From FEN-1297 sp964498065 (GTDB lineage: Bacteria > Bacteroidota > Ignavibacteria > Ignavibacteriales > Ignavibacteriaceae), in NCBI GenBank assembly GCA_964498065.1, contig CAZCFZ010000012.1, positions 1 to 64,000 on the forward strand: a stretch of DNA of 64,000 nucleotides, read 5' to 3'. Shown piece by piece: positions 17,109 through 25,460 of the stretch. The first letter of the stretch is position 1, and each line of letters starts with the position of its first letter. The notes under the pieces were generated by a model. It made no database searches. It was not told the origin of the DNA and saw nothing but the letters and a program-made list of their open reading frames with translations. A program made the translations under genes and the position numbers.

Positions 17109-19061
17109 TTATTTCAGCAAAATCATCTTTTCAACCTTTGAATAATGCTTCTTGCTTACGTCTGATTTTGCATCAATTCTGTAAATGTAAACTCCGCTTG
17201 CTAAGTCGTTTTCACTAAAGTTCACACTGTAATTCCCGGAACTTTCAACTTTATCAACAAGAGTTTTTACCTCCTGCCCGAGAGTATTGTAAACTTTAAG
17301 ACTGACCTTTGACTCTTCCGGAATAGAATATTTTATCGTCGTTGTCGGATTAAATGGATTTGGATAATTTTGGTAAAGCTCATAGTTTTTGGGTGCAGTT
17401 GGAAAAGGATTTTCAACTGCAGTAATGTTACTTAAAGTTATTTTCTGTGGCTTCGCTGTCGAATCCGTTCGCGTTTCACCAAACGAAGTTCTCTCTCCAA
17501 AATATTCTCTGTCAAAAGAAAAGCTCGTTGAGTCTGACGAATAATTCAAATTAGAATCCTTGTAAAACCATTTAACAGGAATGTTCGGGCTCAAACCAGT
17601 TGTGTCGACAAATGAAGTGTCACCAATACTTTTCAGATATTCGGGAGTTAAATCCGAGGGAGTTAAGTTGTTTCCGTTTGTTATTTTGTTTGCGTCAAGA
17701 ACAAGGTCATCAATGCTCTTAAGATTAAGATGAGTGTTCCCGATTAAGTTATTTACAACAATTTTATTTTCAACTGAATCAGATTTTGTAACTCCGCCCC
17801 TGTAAATCCATACGTGTTCTTTCAAACCTTGTGTAAAACTTGTCGAGTCAGCAGAATAAACTTTATCTGACTTTGCAAGTGAAACATTAAGAGGCCAGTC
17901 CCCGGGATTGTTCTGTGTTGACGTATCTCCAACAACATTAAATCCCTGACTTGTTAAATATCCAAATGGCAGCGAGGTATCTGATGCTGTGACTTTGGTT
18001 CCGTCAACATTAAAAGTTTGCGGGTTTCCGGCATGAACTTTCAAAATGTTTGGATTGTTAAGAGTTAAGAAACGTTTATCATAATTAACAAGGGTTCCTT
18101 TTCCATTTGTTAAATTAAAAGTTATAAGATTATTTAAATTAGTAAAAAGATTAGTTCCATAAATCACACTTTTTACATAAGCTAATTTACTAATTGAAAC
18201 CGGGCTATTTGCATCCATATCAGGGTCTCCAGGTTTAACATTAATGATACTGTCTCCATAAAAATAAAAGAACCTATAATTAGAAAAAACTGTATCACTT
18301 ACTGTATTGTTAGTGCTGTCACCAACTAAAACTCCTGCAACAGCATGTGCTTCCCTGTTACCATTAGCAAAATAAAAATCACTTACTGTAACAACCGGAA
18401 TGTTAAACCTTGCATTCGTAACTTTTCCCGTGTAATCCACCCCTGTTCCAGCTAAGTTCCATTGAATAAATGCGTTAAGATTTGAAATTCCATAAAAATT
18501 AAGTTCATACCATTTTGTAAAATCCTGACAAAGCCAATTAGATAAATCGCCACTTGGGATAGCGGGTTGAATTTTCAAAACTTTTTCAAGCCACGATTCT
18601 CTCTCTTTAACACTGTCTTCATTCCAGTAAGCAGGCAAGTGAGAAATTTTTCCGTTTAAGTAATTTAATATCATCTGAGCATCCTGTTGATTTGTAACCC
18701 CATCTCCATTCACGTCAGACATGTCATTAGCAACCCCTGATTCAATTGCTTTAACATCAAGTGAATCCACTCTTCCGTCGTTATTTACATCTCCTGAACC
18801 ATACCAGTGAAGAGGGCTCCATCCAACAATCTTACTTGTATCAGTTTGAGTTGTATCCGGAAGCTGAACCTGTATATTTGGCTGGGAATAAAAATTTTCT
18901 ATTTTTTCAAGAGGAGTTGGTCCATTAACAACTATTGGAACACTTGGTCCCTTGAGAGTATCAGGATTAAAAAATTGTGCATTAGTTTTCTTGAATGGAA
19001 ATAAAGTGGTCATTGCTATCAAACTTGCAATACCTAAAAATTTCCTTAATGTTTTTCCCAT
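17109..19061 (-). CDS. secreted dockerin-domain protein with T9SS C-terminal sorting tail
   Basis: A 650-residue secreted protein. Residues 1-29 form a signal peptide (LRKFLGIASLIAMTTLFPF, cut near NAQ). At about 90-145 there are two calcium-binding loops of a type I dockerin (DVNNDGRVDSLD and DVNGDGVTNQQD). A long Asn/Ser/Thr-rich beta region follows, and the last 80 residues are a type IX secretion sorting domain (YQNYPNPFNPTTTIKYSIPE, SGVYIYRIDAKS, KMILLK). It is probably attached to or released from the cell surface. No cohesin is encoded nearby. It stands alone on the minus strand between a symporter gene and a toxin-antitoxin pair, suggesting an accessory locus. Catalytic function is not evident. 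Confidence 0.85.
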   Translation of the reverse strand: MGKTLRKFLGIASLIAMTTLFPFKKTNAQFFNPDTLKGPSVPIVVNGPTPLEKIENFYSQPNIQVQLPDTTQTDTSKIVGWSPLHWYGSGDVNNDGRVDSLDVKAIESGVANDMSDVNGDGVTNQQDAQMILNYLNGKISHLPAYWNEDSVKERESWLEKVLKIQPAIPSGDLSNWLCQDFTKWYELNFYGISNLNAFIQWNLAGTGVDYTGKVTNARFNIPVVTVSDFYFANGNREAHAVAGVLVGDSTNNTVSDTVFSNYRFFYFYGDSIINVKPGDPDMDANSPVSISKLAYVKSVIYGTNLFTNLNNLITFNLTNGKGTLVNYDKRFLTLNNPNILKVHAGNPQTFNVDGTKVTASDTSLPFGYLTSQGFNVVGDTSTQNNPGDWPLNVSLAKSDKVYSADSTSFTQGLKEHVWIYRGGVTKSDSVENKIVVNNLIGNTHLNLKSIDDLVLDANKITNGNNLTPSDLTPEYLKSIGDTSFVDTTGLSPNIPVKWFYKDSNLNYSSDSTSFSFDREYFGERTSFGETRTDSTAKPQKITLSNITAVENPFPTAPKNYELYQNYPNPFNPTTTIKYSIPEESKVSLKVYNTLGQEVKTLVDKVESSGNYSVNFSENDLASGVYIYRIDAKSDVSKKHYSKVEKMILLK

Positions 19062-19166
19062 TTTTCTATTATGTTACTACTTCAAAGTTATTTATAAATG
19101 TTTCAAAAAGTCGAAAAAATAAATTTGTCTTGTTTGTCTCTTTTTTACTCACGATGTTAAATACAT

Positions 19167-19511
19167 TTATATTTGAATATTTTTAATTTCAACTAAATCT
19201 TCACCGCCGGCAAGCAAATCAAAAGCTTTTTGTAGATTTGCAGCAAAAATTTCTTTTAATTGTTTATTTGAAGTGTTTCCGCAAGTTAGCCAAATTATTT
19301 TTGGGGGTGAGCCAAATCTATCTTGGAGTAGACTAAAGTCAATATCTTTTGTGATTACTACAGCATCTGCTTTCTTAGCTTCATTAAAAATTTCAATATC
19401 CGAAGCATCTCTCAGCCCCAGTTCTCTTACTGCTGTGCAAGAGATATTATAGTTTTTGTCTATCCAGCCGGCAATCATTGGCGACAATTGAGCATCGAGC
19501 CAAACCTTCAT
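19167..19511 (-). CDS. DUF5615 PIN-like toxin
   Basis: A 114-residue protein of the DUF5615 PIN-like family. It has the family N-terminus MKVWLDAQLSP with the first acidic residue D6, the central RDASDIEIFNEAKKADAVVIT and the second acidic pair KDIDFSLL, fitting a Mg-dependent PIN nuclease core. Such proteins are the toxin partners of DUF433 antitoxins. Its start overlaps the stop of the upstream antitoxin gene by 4 bases, so the pair is translationally coupled. RNase activity is inferred from the fold. Confidence 0.88.
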   Translation of the reverse strand: MKVWLDAQLSPMIAGWIDKNYNISCTAVRELGLRDASDIEIFNEAKKADAVVITKDIDFSLLQDRFGSPPKIIWLTCGNTSNKQLKEIFAANLQKAFDLLAGGEDLVEIKNIQI

Positions 19512-19732
19512 GCTGCAATTACCGGATGATCCAGTTTACGGCTAGCATAAAGAAGTGCAGCTTTTAAATCATCTGCTTCGAGATCGGGCATTTCCTTAAG
19601 TATCTCTTCTGAAGACAATCCCGAATAATAAAGTTCCAGAATATCGGAAACTCTTATTCGCATGCCTCTTATACATGGCCGTCCGCCGCATTGTTCGGAA
19701 TTAAAAGTTATTCTTTTTAATAAATCATTCAT
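19508..19732 (-). CDS. DUF433 antitoxin
   Basis: A 74-residue DUF433 protein, a small winged/helix-turn-helix type antitoxin. It carries the standard block GGRPCIRGMRIRVSDILEL followed by GLSSEEILKEMPDLEADDLK. It precedes and overlaps the DUF5615 toxin gene, the usual order in which the antitoxin is made first. It probably represses its own promoter in the intergenic region to the right (inference). Confidence 0.9.
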   Translation of the reverse strand: MNDLLKRITFNSEQCGGRPCIRGMRIRVSDILELYYSGLSSEEILKEMPDLEADDLKAALLYASRKLDHPVIAA

Positions 19733-20201
19733 AAATACACCTCTTAACTTAATACTAAAAATAACAAATTCCTGTTTAACACTCTATATTTTATTTGCTG
19801 CCCCTTGAATACGTAAACACTTTAGTGAAAATCAAGTTCAGATTATTTGGTTTTCAATATCTCACTTGACATTGTCCAACTCATTTAAAATATTATTACA
19901 GTGTTAAATAATTTATTTGTTTACCGGGTAGTTTTATATCGTTAAACAGATTATTCAATCGTTTTACGCAGAAAATTTTTAATCTTACTCTTAAACTTGA
20001 TCTTAATCTTGAACTTAATCAGTTTAGATCACAATTTAGTTAATGAAACTGCGTAAAGTGCTTTATGCGGTTAAATAATTTCTATATTCATCCCAATTCG
20101 GTACGGGGAAGTCTTTGAATCACATATCTATGGTTGAAAAGTAAAATACGGATTTGTAGTATTTCAGGGTTTTTATAAAAGTATAATTCGCTTTTATTTA
20201 A
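19733..20201. other. 469-base non-coding stretch with nested inverted repeats
   Basis: I find no convincing gene. The stretch must hold the promoters of the divergent antitoxin and radical SAM genes. TTTACGCAG (19963-19971) is the exact complement of CTGCGTAAA (20049-20057), and that same segment also pairs, with two wobbles, with TTTATGCGG (20062-20070). Between them lies an imperfect 12-base tandem built on CTTAATCTTGAA (about 19988-20020). These helices are mutually exclusive. Confidence 0.4.
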
Positions 20202-21455
20202 ATGAAAAATCAAAATTTATCGCGAAGGGATTTTATAAAAAGATCTGCACGGTTTGGAATCATCTTAGGGGGAACCGGTGTCGCACTTTCAAATCCCCAT
20301 ATATTTGAATCGTTAACTTCGGCAAAGGCTTCTTCTTTTCTTAATGCGGTTATTGATGAAGGCATACTGCAGAATGCACCGACTGCCCGTTATTGGATTT
20401 CAACTTCTACAAAAAATGTAAAATGTTTAAATTGCCACTCAAGCGGCGAAGTTGAAATAAATAAATCGTTTAATCACAACGAAGAAATTATCAAATGTAT
20501 GCTGTGTGCACAGGGATGTATTATCAGGAACGGTGAAAAAGGCAAATGCAGGGCAAGGGTTAATATCAACGGAAAATTAAAAAGTTTAGTTTACGGCCAT
20601 CCGGTTTCAATTCACATTGATCCTATTGAGAAAAAACCATTTTATCATTTTCTGCCCGGAGCCGAAGCTTATTCATTAGCAACAGCGGGATGCCCTTTAT
20701 CATGTAAATTCTGCCAGAATTGGGAAATTTCTCAAGCCAAACCGGAAGATTATTCAACAGAGTTTATACCTCCCGAAACCATTGCAGAAGCTTCATTTAA
20801 AAAGAATGTTCCGGTAATAGCATTCACTTATAATGAACCTACCGTTTTTACCGAATATTTAATCGACATAGCAAAATATGCCAATGATAAAAATATTAGA
20901 AGTGTTTTGGTAAGCTGCGGCTTTATGAACAGCCAACCTCTTACCGATATGTGTGAGGTATTAAGTGCAATTAAAATAGATTTAAAAGGCTTCAGTGAAG
21001 CTTTTTATAAAAAGGTTTGCAGCGCAGAGCTTAACCCTGTATTAAAAAGTATTAAACAAATTTCCAAAACTAAGGTACATCTTGAGATTGTCAACTTAGT
21101 TGTACCGACTTTAAATGATTCAAAAGAAATGCTTACCGGTTTGGCCAAATGGATTGTTGATGAATTGGGTTACGACGTACCGGTGCACTTTACCCGGTTC
21201 CATCCCGATTATAAATTATTAAATCTGCCTCCAACTCCTATTTCCAAGCTGGAGCAGGCAAGAGATATAGCAATGAATAACGGAATCCGCTATGTATACA
21301 TTGGTAATGTTCCCGGGCATGAAGGGAATAATACGTATTGTCCTTCATGCAAAAAAGTAATAATTAAACGGTCATCTTTTTTCGTCCTGGAAAATCATAT
21401 AGTTAACGGAAAATGTGAATACTGCAATTTTCCTATTGCCGGTGTGTGGAATTAA
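20202..21455 (+). CDS. AmmeMemoRadiSam system radical SAM enzyme with Tat signal
   Basis: A 417-residue radical SAM protein. The SAM/iron-sulfur motif is C164-x3-C168-x2-C171 in AGCPLSCKFCQNWEIS, the form seen in the AmmeMemoRadiSam system enzyme, and downstream AFTYNEPTVFTEYL and HFTRFHPDY also fit that group. Additional cysteines occur at CLNCH (75-79), CMLCAQGC and, at the C-terminus, CPSCKK and CEYC, probably zinc or cluster ligands. Residues 1-45 form a twin-arginine signal (SRRDFIKR, hydrophobic GIILGGTGVAL, then AKA), implying export in folded form with its cluster. The following Memo-AMMECR1 fusion completes the system. The substrate is unknown. Confidence 0.9.
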   Translation: MKNQNLSRRDFIKRSARFGIILGGTGVALSNPHIFESLTSAKASSFLNAVIDEGILQNAPTARYWISTSTKNVKCLNCHSSGEVEINKSFNHNEEIIKCMLCAQGCIIRNGEKGKCRARVNINGKLKSLVYGHPVSIHIDPIEKKPFYHFLPGAEAYSLATAGCPLSCKFCQNWEISQAKPEDYSTEFIPPETIAEASFKKNVPVIAFTYNEPTVFTEYLIDIAKYANDKNIRSVLVSCGFMNSQPLTDMCEVLSAIKIDLKGFSEAFYKKVCSAELNPVLKSIKQISKTKVHLEIVNLVVPTLNDSKEMLTGLAKWIVDELGYDVPVHFTRFHPDYKLLNLPPTPISKLEQARDIAMNNGIRYVYIGNVPGHEGNNTYCPSCKKVIIKRSSFFVLENHIVNGKCEYCNFPIAGVWN

Positions 21456-21469
21456 AATTTGAGTATTTT

Positions 21470-23077
21470 ATGAAAAAATTTATTTTAATCAACCAAGTCC
21501 GGCAAAGCGAACGCGAAGACGGATTAAAATATTTACAAAAGTTAAAAACAATATCAATTAACAAATTTTATTTTTTAATCATCATGACAACTTTAACTAT
21601 TAATGGCAATATACAATGCAGCGCTCAATATCCGGATGCAAAAATACGGAAGCCGGTTTTTGCGGGAAAATTTTATCCCGCCGACTCTTCGGAATTATTA
21701 TCATCAGTCAAGAATTTTTTTAACCATGCCGTAAACAAAAACATCGGAAAGCCTTTGGCAATTATTGCACCTCATGCCGGATATGTATTCTCGGGACAAA
21801 CGGCAGCAGATGCTTATAACCAGGCAAAAAATTATAAATTCGATTTGATAGTAATTTTAGGAACGAACCATACGACCGCAAATTTTAACAAAGTTTCCGT
21901 ATATCCGCGACAGGGCTTTCAGACTCCGCTGGGTTTATCTAAAATAGATGAAAAGACTGCCGATGAATTGATATCTTTAGATAAAGATTGCGTCTTTAAT
22001 CCGGCTGTACATGCTAAGGAACATTCGATTGAAGTTCAGCTTCCGTTCATTCAATATTTATTTCCTGATACTAAAATACTTCCGGCAGTTGTCGGGTCAT
22101 CTGATTTTAATTTGTGCATCGATTTCGGGAAAGCTTTAGCTAAAGTCTTAAAGAATAAAAATGCACTTATCGTTGCCAGTTCGGATCTTTCTCATTATCC
22201 TGATTATAAAGATGCTGAAGAAGTCGACCACAACACATTGGAAGCGATAAGCAAAATGGAGCCGAAAGTTTTTGTAAATACGATAAACAAACAAATGAAT
22301 GAAGATATTCAAAATCTTTTAACATGTGCCTGCGGAGAAGGACCGATTATTTCTGCAATGACGGCAGCAAAAGAATTAGGTGCTAATACAGGTGTGATTA
22401 TTAATTATACAAATTCGGGAGATAACCCGATAGCTGGAAAAGATCGGGTTGTTGGCTACGGTGCGGTTGCATTTTCAAAAAAAGAAAATAAAAAAGTTGA
22501 AAATTCGGAAAAAGCAAACGAAAATGAATTTGAATTAAATGACTCGCAAAAAAAGACATTACTTTCTTTTGCAAGAAAAAGTATTACACAATATTTAACT
22601 ACGAAAGAGATAACTGAAAACGAAAGTTCCGATCCTGTACTTCAAAAAAAATTAGGCGCCTTTGTTACTTTAAGAAAGCATGGTGAATTAAGAGGCTGTA
22701 TCGGTTATATGAGAGAAGATATGCAGTTATATAAAGTAGTCAGTACAATGGCGCTTGAGTCGGCTTTCAGGGACCGACGGTTTATGCCGTTATCCATCAA
22801 TGAACTCCCTGATGTTGAGATAGAAATTTCCGTTCTTACTCCGGCAAAACCGATAAAAAGCATCGATGAAATATTTCTCGGCAAAGACGGGGTTGTATTG
22901 TCAAAAAACGGAAAGAAAGCTGTTTTTCTTCCACAAGTTGCCACAGAAATGGGATGGGATAAAATTGAATTTTTGGATAATCTATGCAGGAAAGCCGGAT
23001 TACCGTCAGGGAGCTGGCATGATGCGGAGTTATCTGTTTTTCAGGCAAAAATATTCGAAGAATCTGAATTTAAATAA
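21470..23077 (+). CDS. Memo-AMMECR1 fusion, AmmeMemoRadiSam system proteins B and A
   Basis: A 535-residue two-domain protein. Residues about 60-330 are a Memo domain (KPVFAGKFYPAD, IAPHAGYVFSGQTAADAY, LGTNHTT, EHSIEVQLPFIQYLFPD), related to LigB-type non-haem iron dioxygenases with conserved metal-binding histidines. Residues about 365-530 are an AMMECR1 domain with the hallmark LRGCIGYM and FRDRRFMPLS. A Lys-rich stretch followed by a hydrophobic segment (NKFYFLIIMTTLTI, about 31-44) ahead of the Memo domain looks like a signal peptide or anchor, matching the Tat signal of the preceding enzyme. ATG 21470 is preferred to GTG 21446, which overlaps the previous gene. The biochemical role of the system is not established. 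Confidence 0.9.
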   Translation: MKKFILINQVRQSEREDGLKYLQKLKTISINKFYFLIIMTTLTINGNIQCSAQYPDAKIRKPVFAGKFYPADSSELLSSVKNFFNHAVNKNIGKPLAIIAPHAGYVFSGQTAADAYNQAKNYKFDLIVILGTNHTTANFNKVSVYPRQGFQTPLGLSKIDEKTADELISLDKDCVFNPAVHAKEHSIEVQLPFIQYLFPDTKILPAVVGSSDFNLCIDFGKALAKVLKNKNALIVASSDLSHYPDYKDAEEVDHNTLEAISKMEPKVFVNTINKQMNEDIQNLLTCACGEGPIISAMTAAKELGANTGVIINYTNSGDNPIAGKDRVVGYGAVAFSKKENKKVENSEKANENEFELNDSQKKTLLSFARKSITQYLTTKEITENESSDPVLQKKLGAFVTLRKHGELRGCIGYMREDMQLYKVVSTMALESAFRDRRFMPLSINELPDVEIEISVLTPAKPIKSIDEIFLGKDGVVLSKNGKKAVFLPQVATEMGWDKIEFLDNLCRKAGLPSGSWHDAELSVFQAKIFEESEFK

Positions 23078-23088
23078 AAAGAAAAAAT

Positions 23089-25391
23089 GTGTCTTTTTAT
23101 CTATTAATAGTTGGATTTGTTTCAATTCTCGGACAAGTAATTATACTTAGAGAATTAAACGTTTCCTTTTACGGTATAGAATTAATTTATATACTTTCCT
23201 TCGGATTCTGGCTGTTTGGAACTTCAATAGGGGCAATAACCGGTAGAAGATCTTTTACTCCGACACAAAAACAAATTAGTCTTCTTGTTTTTTTGTGGGG
23301 CGTACTTTTATTGTTGGATGTTTTTTTCATTCGTTCTGTAAGATATATAACCGGCCATGTATCAGGTGTTTTTCTTCCTTTTGAAATTCAAATAATTGCG
23401 TTAGCCGTTTCTCTTATCCCGGTAAGTTTCCTTCTCGGATTAATGTTTCAATGGGCTGCAAAAATTTATATTGGAAAAAACAAGACACTGGCAAAATCTT
23501 ATGCAATTGAAAGCCTGGGTGGTGTATTTGGGGGATTTATTTCAACGTTAATGTTAAAGTTCGGAATACAAAATTTTACAATTGCTGTTATTTGTACAAT
23601 AATTTCTTTAGGACTTGCCTATTTATATTCATCGGATATAAAAAGGAATTATTACAGGACCATTATTCTTATTTGTTTAATATTAATGGTACCTCTTCTT
23701 CTGTTTTCTTCATTGCTCGATAATAAAATGTCGAAAATAAATCATCCTGATCTGGCGGAAGTAAAAGATACTCCCTACGGCAGAATATCAATTTCTTCTT
23801 TAGGAAATCAAATATCTGTTTTTGAAAATGACGCTCTTTCTTATGAAACAGAAAGTACCGCCCCGGAAGAATTTGTTCAGTTAAGTCTTCTTCAGCATAA
23901 AAATCCGAAAACAGTTTTGATTTTAGGCGGCGGATTTGAAGGAATTATTAATGAACTAAATAAATACAAACTTGAAAAAATCATATATGTTGAGTTTAAT
24001 AAAGATTTGATAAAGCTGCTTAAAAAATACTTACCTGTTTCGTTTGGTAAGAATAATTTAAAAATCATAATCAACGATCCCAGAAAATATTTAAAGAATT
24101 CTTCCAAATATGATATAATCTTAATCGGAATGCCTGAACCGTCTTCAGGGCAAACAAATAGATTTTATACAAAAGAATTTTTTGAATTATGTTCCAAACA
24201 CTTAAGCAATAAGGGGATTTTATCATTCAGACTCCGCTCCTCGGAAAATTTGTGGCCGCCTCCTCTTATTTTGAGAAATATCAGTATATACAGGGCATTA
24301 AGTTCAACATTCAATTCCATTGTAGTTTTACCCGGAGTTACAAATATTTTTATATCATCGAATTCCCTTCTTTCAAATGATGAGAATTTTTTGGCTGATA
24401 GATTAATCGCAAGAAATCTTAAAACAAAATTAATTACACCGCAGTATGTAAAATACATTTATTCAAACGATAGAAAATTTGAAATAGAAAATATTTTATC
24501 AAATAACTTAGCTCCGGTNNNNNNNNNNNNNNNNNNNNNNNNNNNNNNNNNNNNNNNNNNNNNNNNNNNNNNNNNNNNNNNNNNNNNNNNNNNNNNNNNN
24601 NNNNNNNNNNNNNNNNNNCAAACGATAGAAAATTTGAAATAGAAAATATTTTATCAAATAACTTAGCTCCGGTAAATACCGATTCAAGGCCAATCTGCTA
24701 TCAATACTCTATTGCGATATGGCTGTCTAAATTTTTCCCCGACATCAACTCTCTCAAGTTTTCTTTTTTCAGTCCAAACTCAAAAACCAATCTTTTAACA
24801 TATTTTTTACTTGTAATTCCGATATTAATTATTTTCCTGATCGGAAAGTTCTCGCCTAAAATTAGAAGATTTATTATAGTGTTTATTGCAGGCTTTTTAG
24901 GAATGGTGTTTGAGACAATCTTAATATTACATTACCAGGTAACAAGCGGAATATTATTCCAGGACATTGGTATTTTATTAATGGCTTTTATGTTCGGACT
25001 TGTTTTGGGTTCATTTTCAATAAATAATTTTGCCCATAAAAAAAATAAGGAATTATTTATTTCCCGATGGGCCGGTACGGCACTATTCGCAGGCTTCGGA
25101 CTTTTTAACTTGGTTTTCATATTAACGTTAGGAAAAATTGAGTTTGGTTTATTAGGAATTTCAATTTTATTAATAATTTCAGGTTTTTTTGTAGCGGGAG
25201 TATTCGCTTACGCGGGTTTCTGTACAGTAAAAGATCAAAAATTAGTTGTTTCACCTCTTTATTCTGCCGATTTAATCGGCGGCTGTTTGGGTTCACTGGC
25301 GGCAAGTTTATTTCTCATTCCTTTGGCCGGCTTACAAACAACATGTGTTTTTTTAGCAGTCTTTTCCTTTATTTCATTAGTTTTAGTTTAA
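23089..25391 (+). CDS. membrane-embedded spermidine-synthase-like protein, interrupted only by an assembly gap
   Basis: Removing the 100 Ns and one copy of the flanking 55-base duplication (155 bases) gives one open frame of 715 residues; the remaining 2148 bases divide by three and read through without a stop. The product has about seven N-terminal membrane spans, a soluble SAM-binding domain like spermidine synthase (VLILGGGFEGIINEL, then YDIILIGMPEPSSGQTNRFY) and about seven C-terminal spans. The classical GGGDG and catalytic Asp of spermidine synthase are altered (GGGFEG and LIGMPEP), so polyamine synthesis is doubtful; such fused membrane proteins are widespread and poorly understood. 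The start is GTG 23089. It lies 11 bases after the Memo-AMMECR1 gene, so it is part of that operon. Confidence 0.85.
24464..24518. repeat. 55-base contig-end overlap, left copy
   Basis: These 55 bases are identical to 24619-24673 on the other side of the N run. Exactly duplicated contig ends of 55 bases are what a de Bruijn assembler with k=55 leaves when scaffolding without closing the join. It is an artefact, not a biological repeat. Confidence 0.92.
24519..24618. other. 100-base assembly gap (Ns)
   Basis: A run of exactly 100 Ns, the customary placeholder for a gap of unknown size. Because the flanks overlap by 55 bases and the gene is open through the join, the true gap is most likely negative, with no sequence missing. 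Confidence 0.97.
24619..24673. repeat. 55-base contig-end overlap, right copy
   Basis: Identical to 24464-24518. After collapsing the two copies the frame of the spermidine-synthase-like gene continues into its C-terminal membrane half (APVNTDSRPICYQYS). Confidence 0.92.
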
Positions 25392-25460
25392 TTGATAATA
25401 TAAATTATTAAAATTTTTCTATTTTTAATCCCGGCTTTCATCATTTTATAAGGAACCTTA

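Noticed and set aside
23089..24518. Truncated spermidine-synthase-like pseudogene
   Set aside because: The break is caused by the N run; collapsing the duplicated contig ends restores the reading frame.
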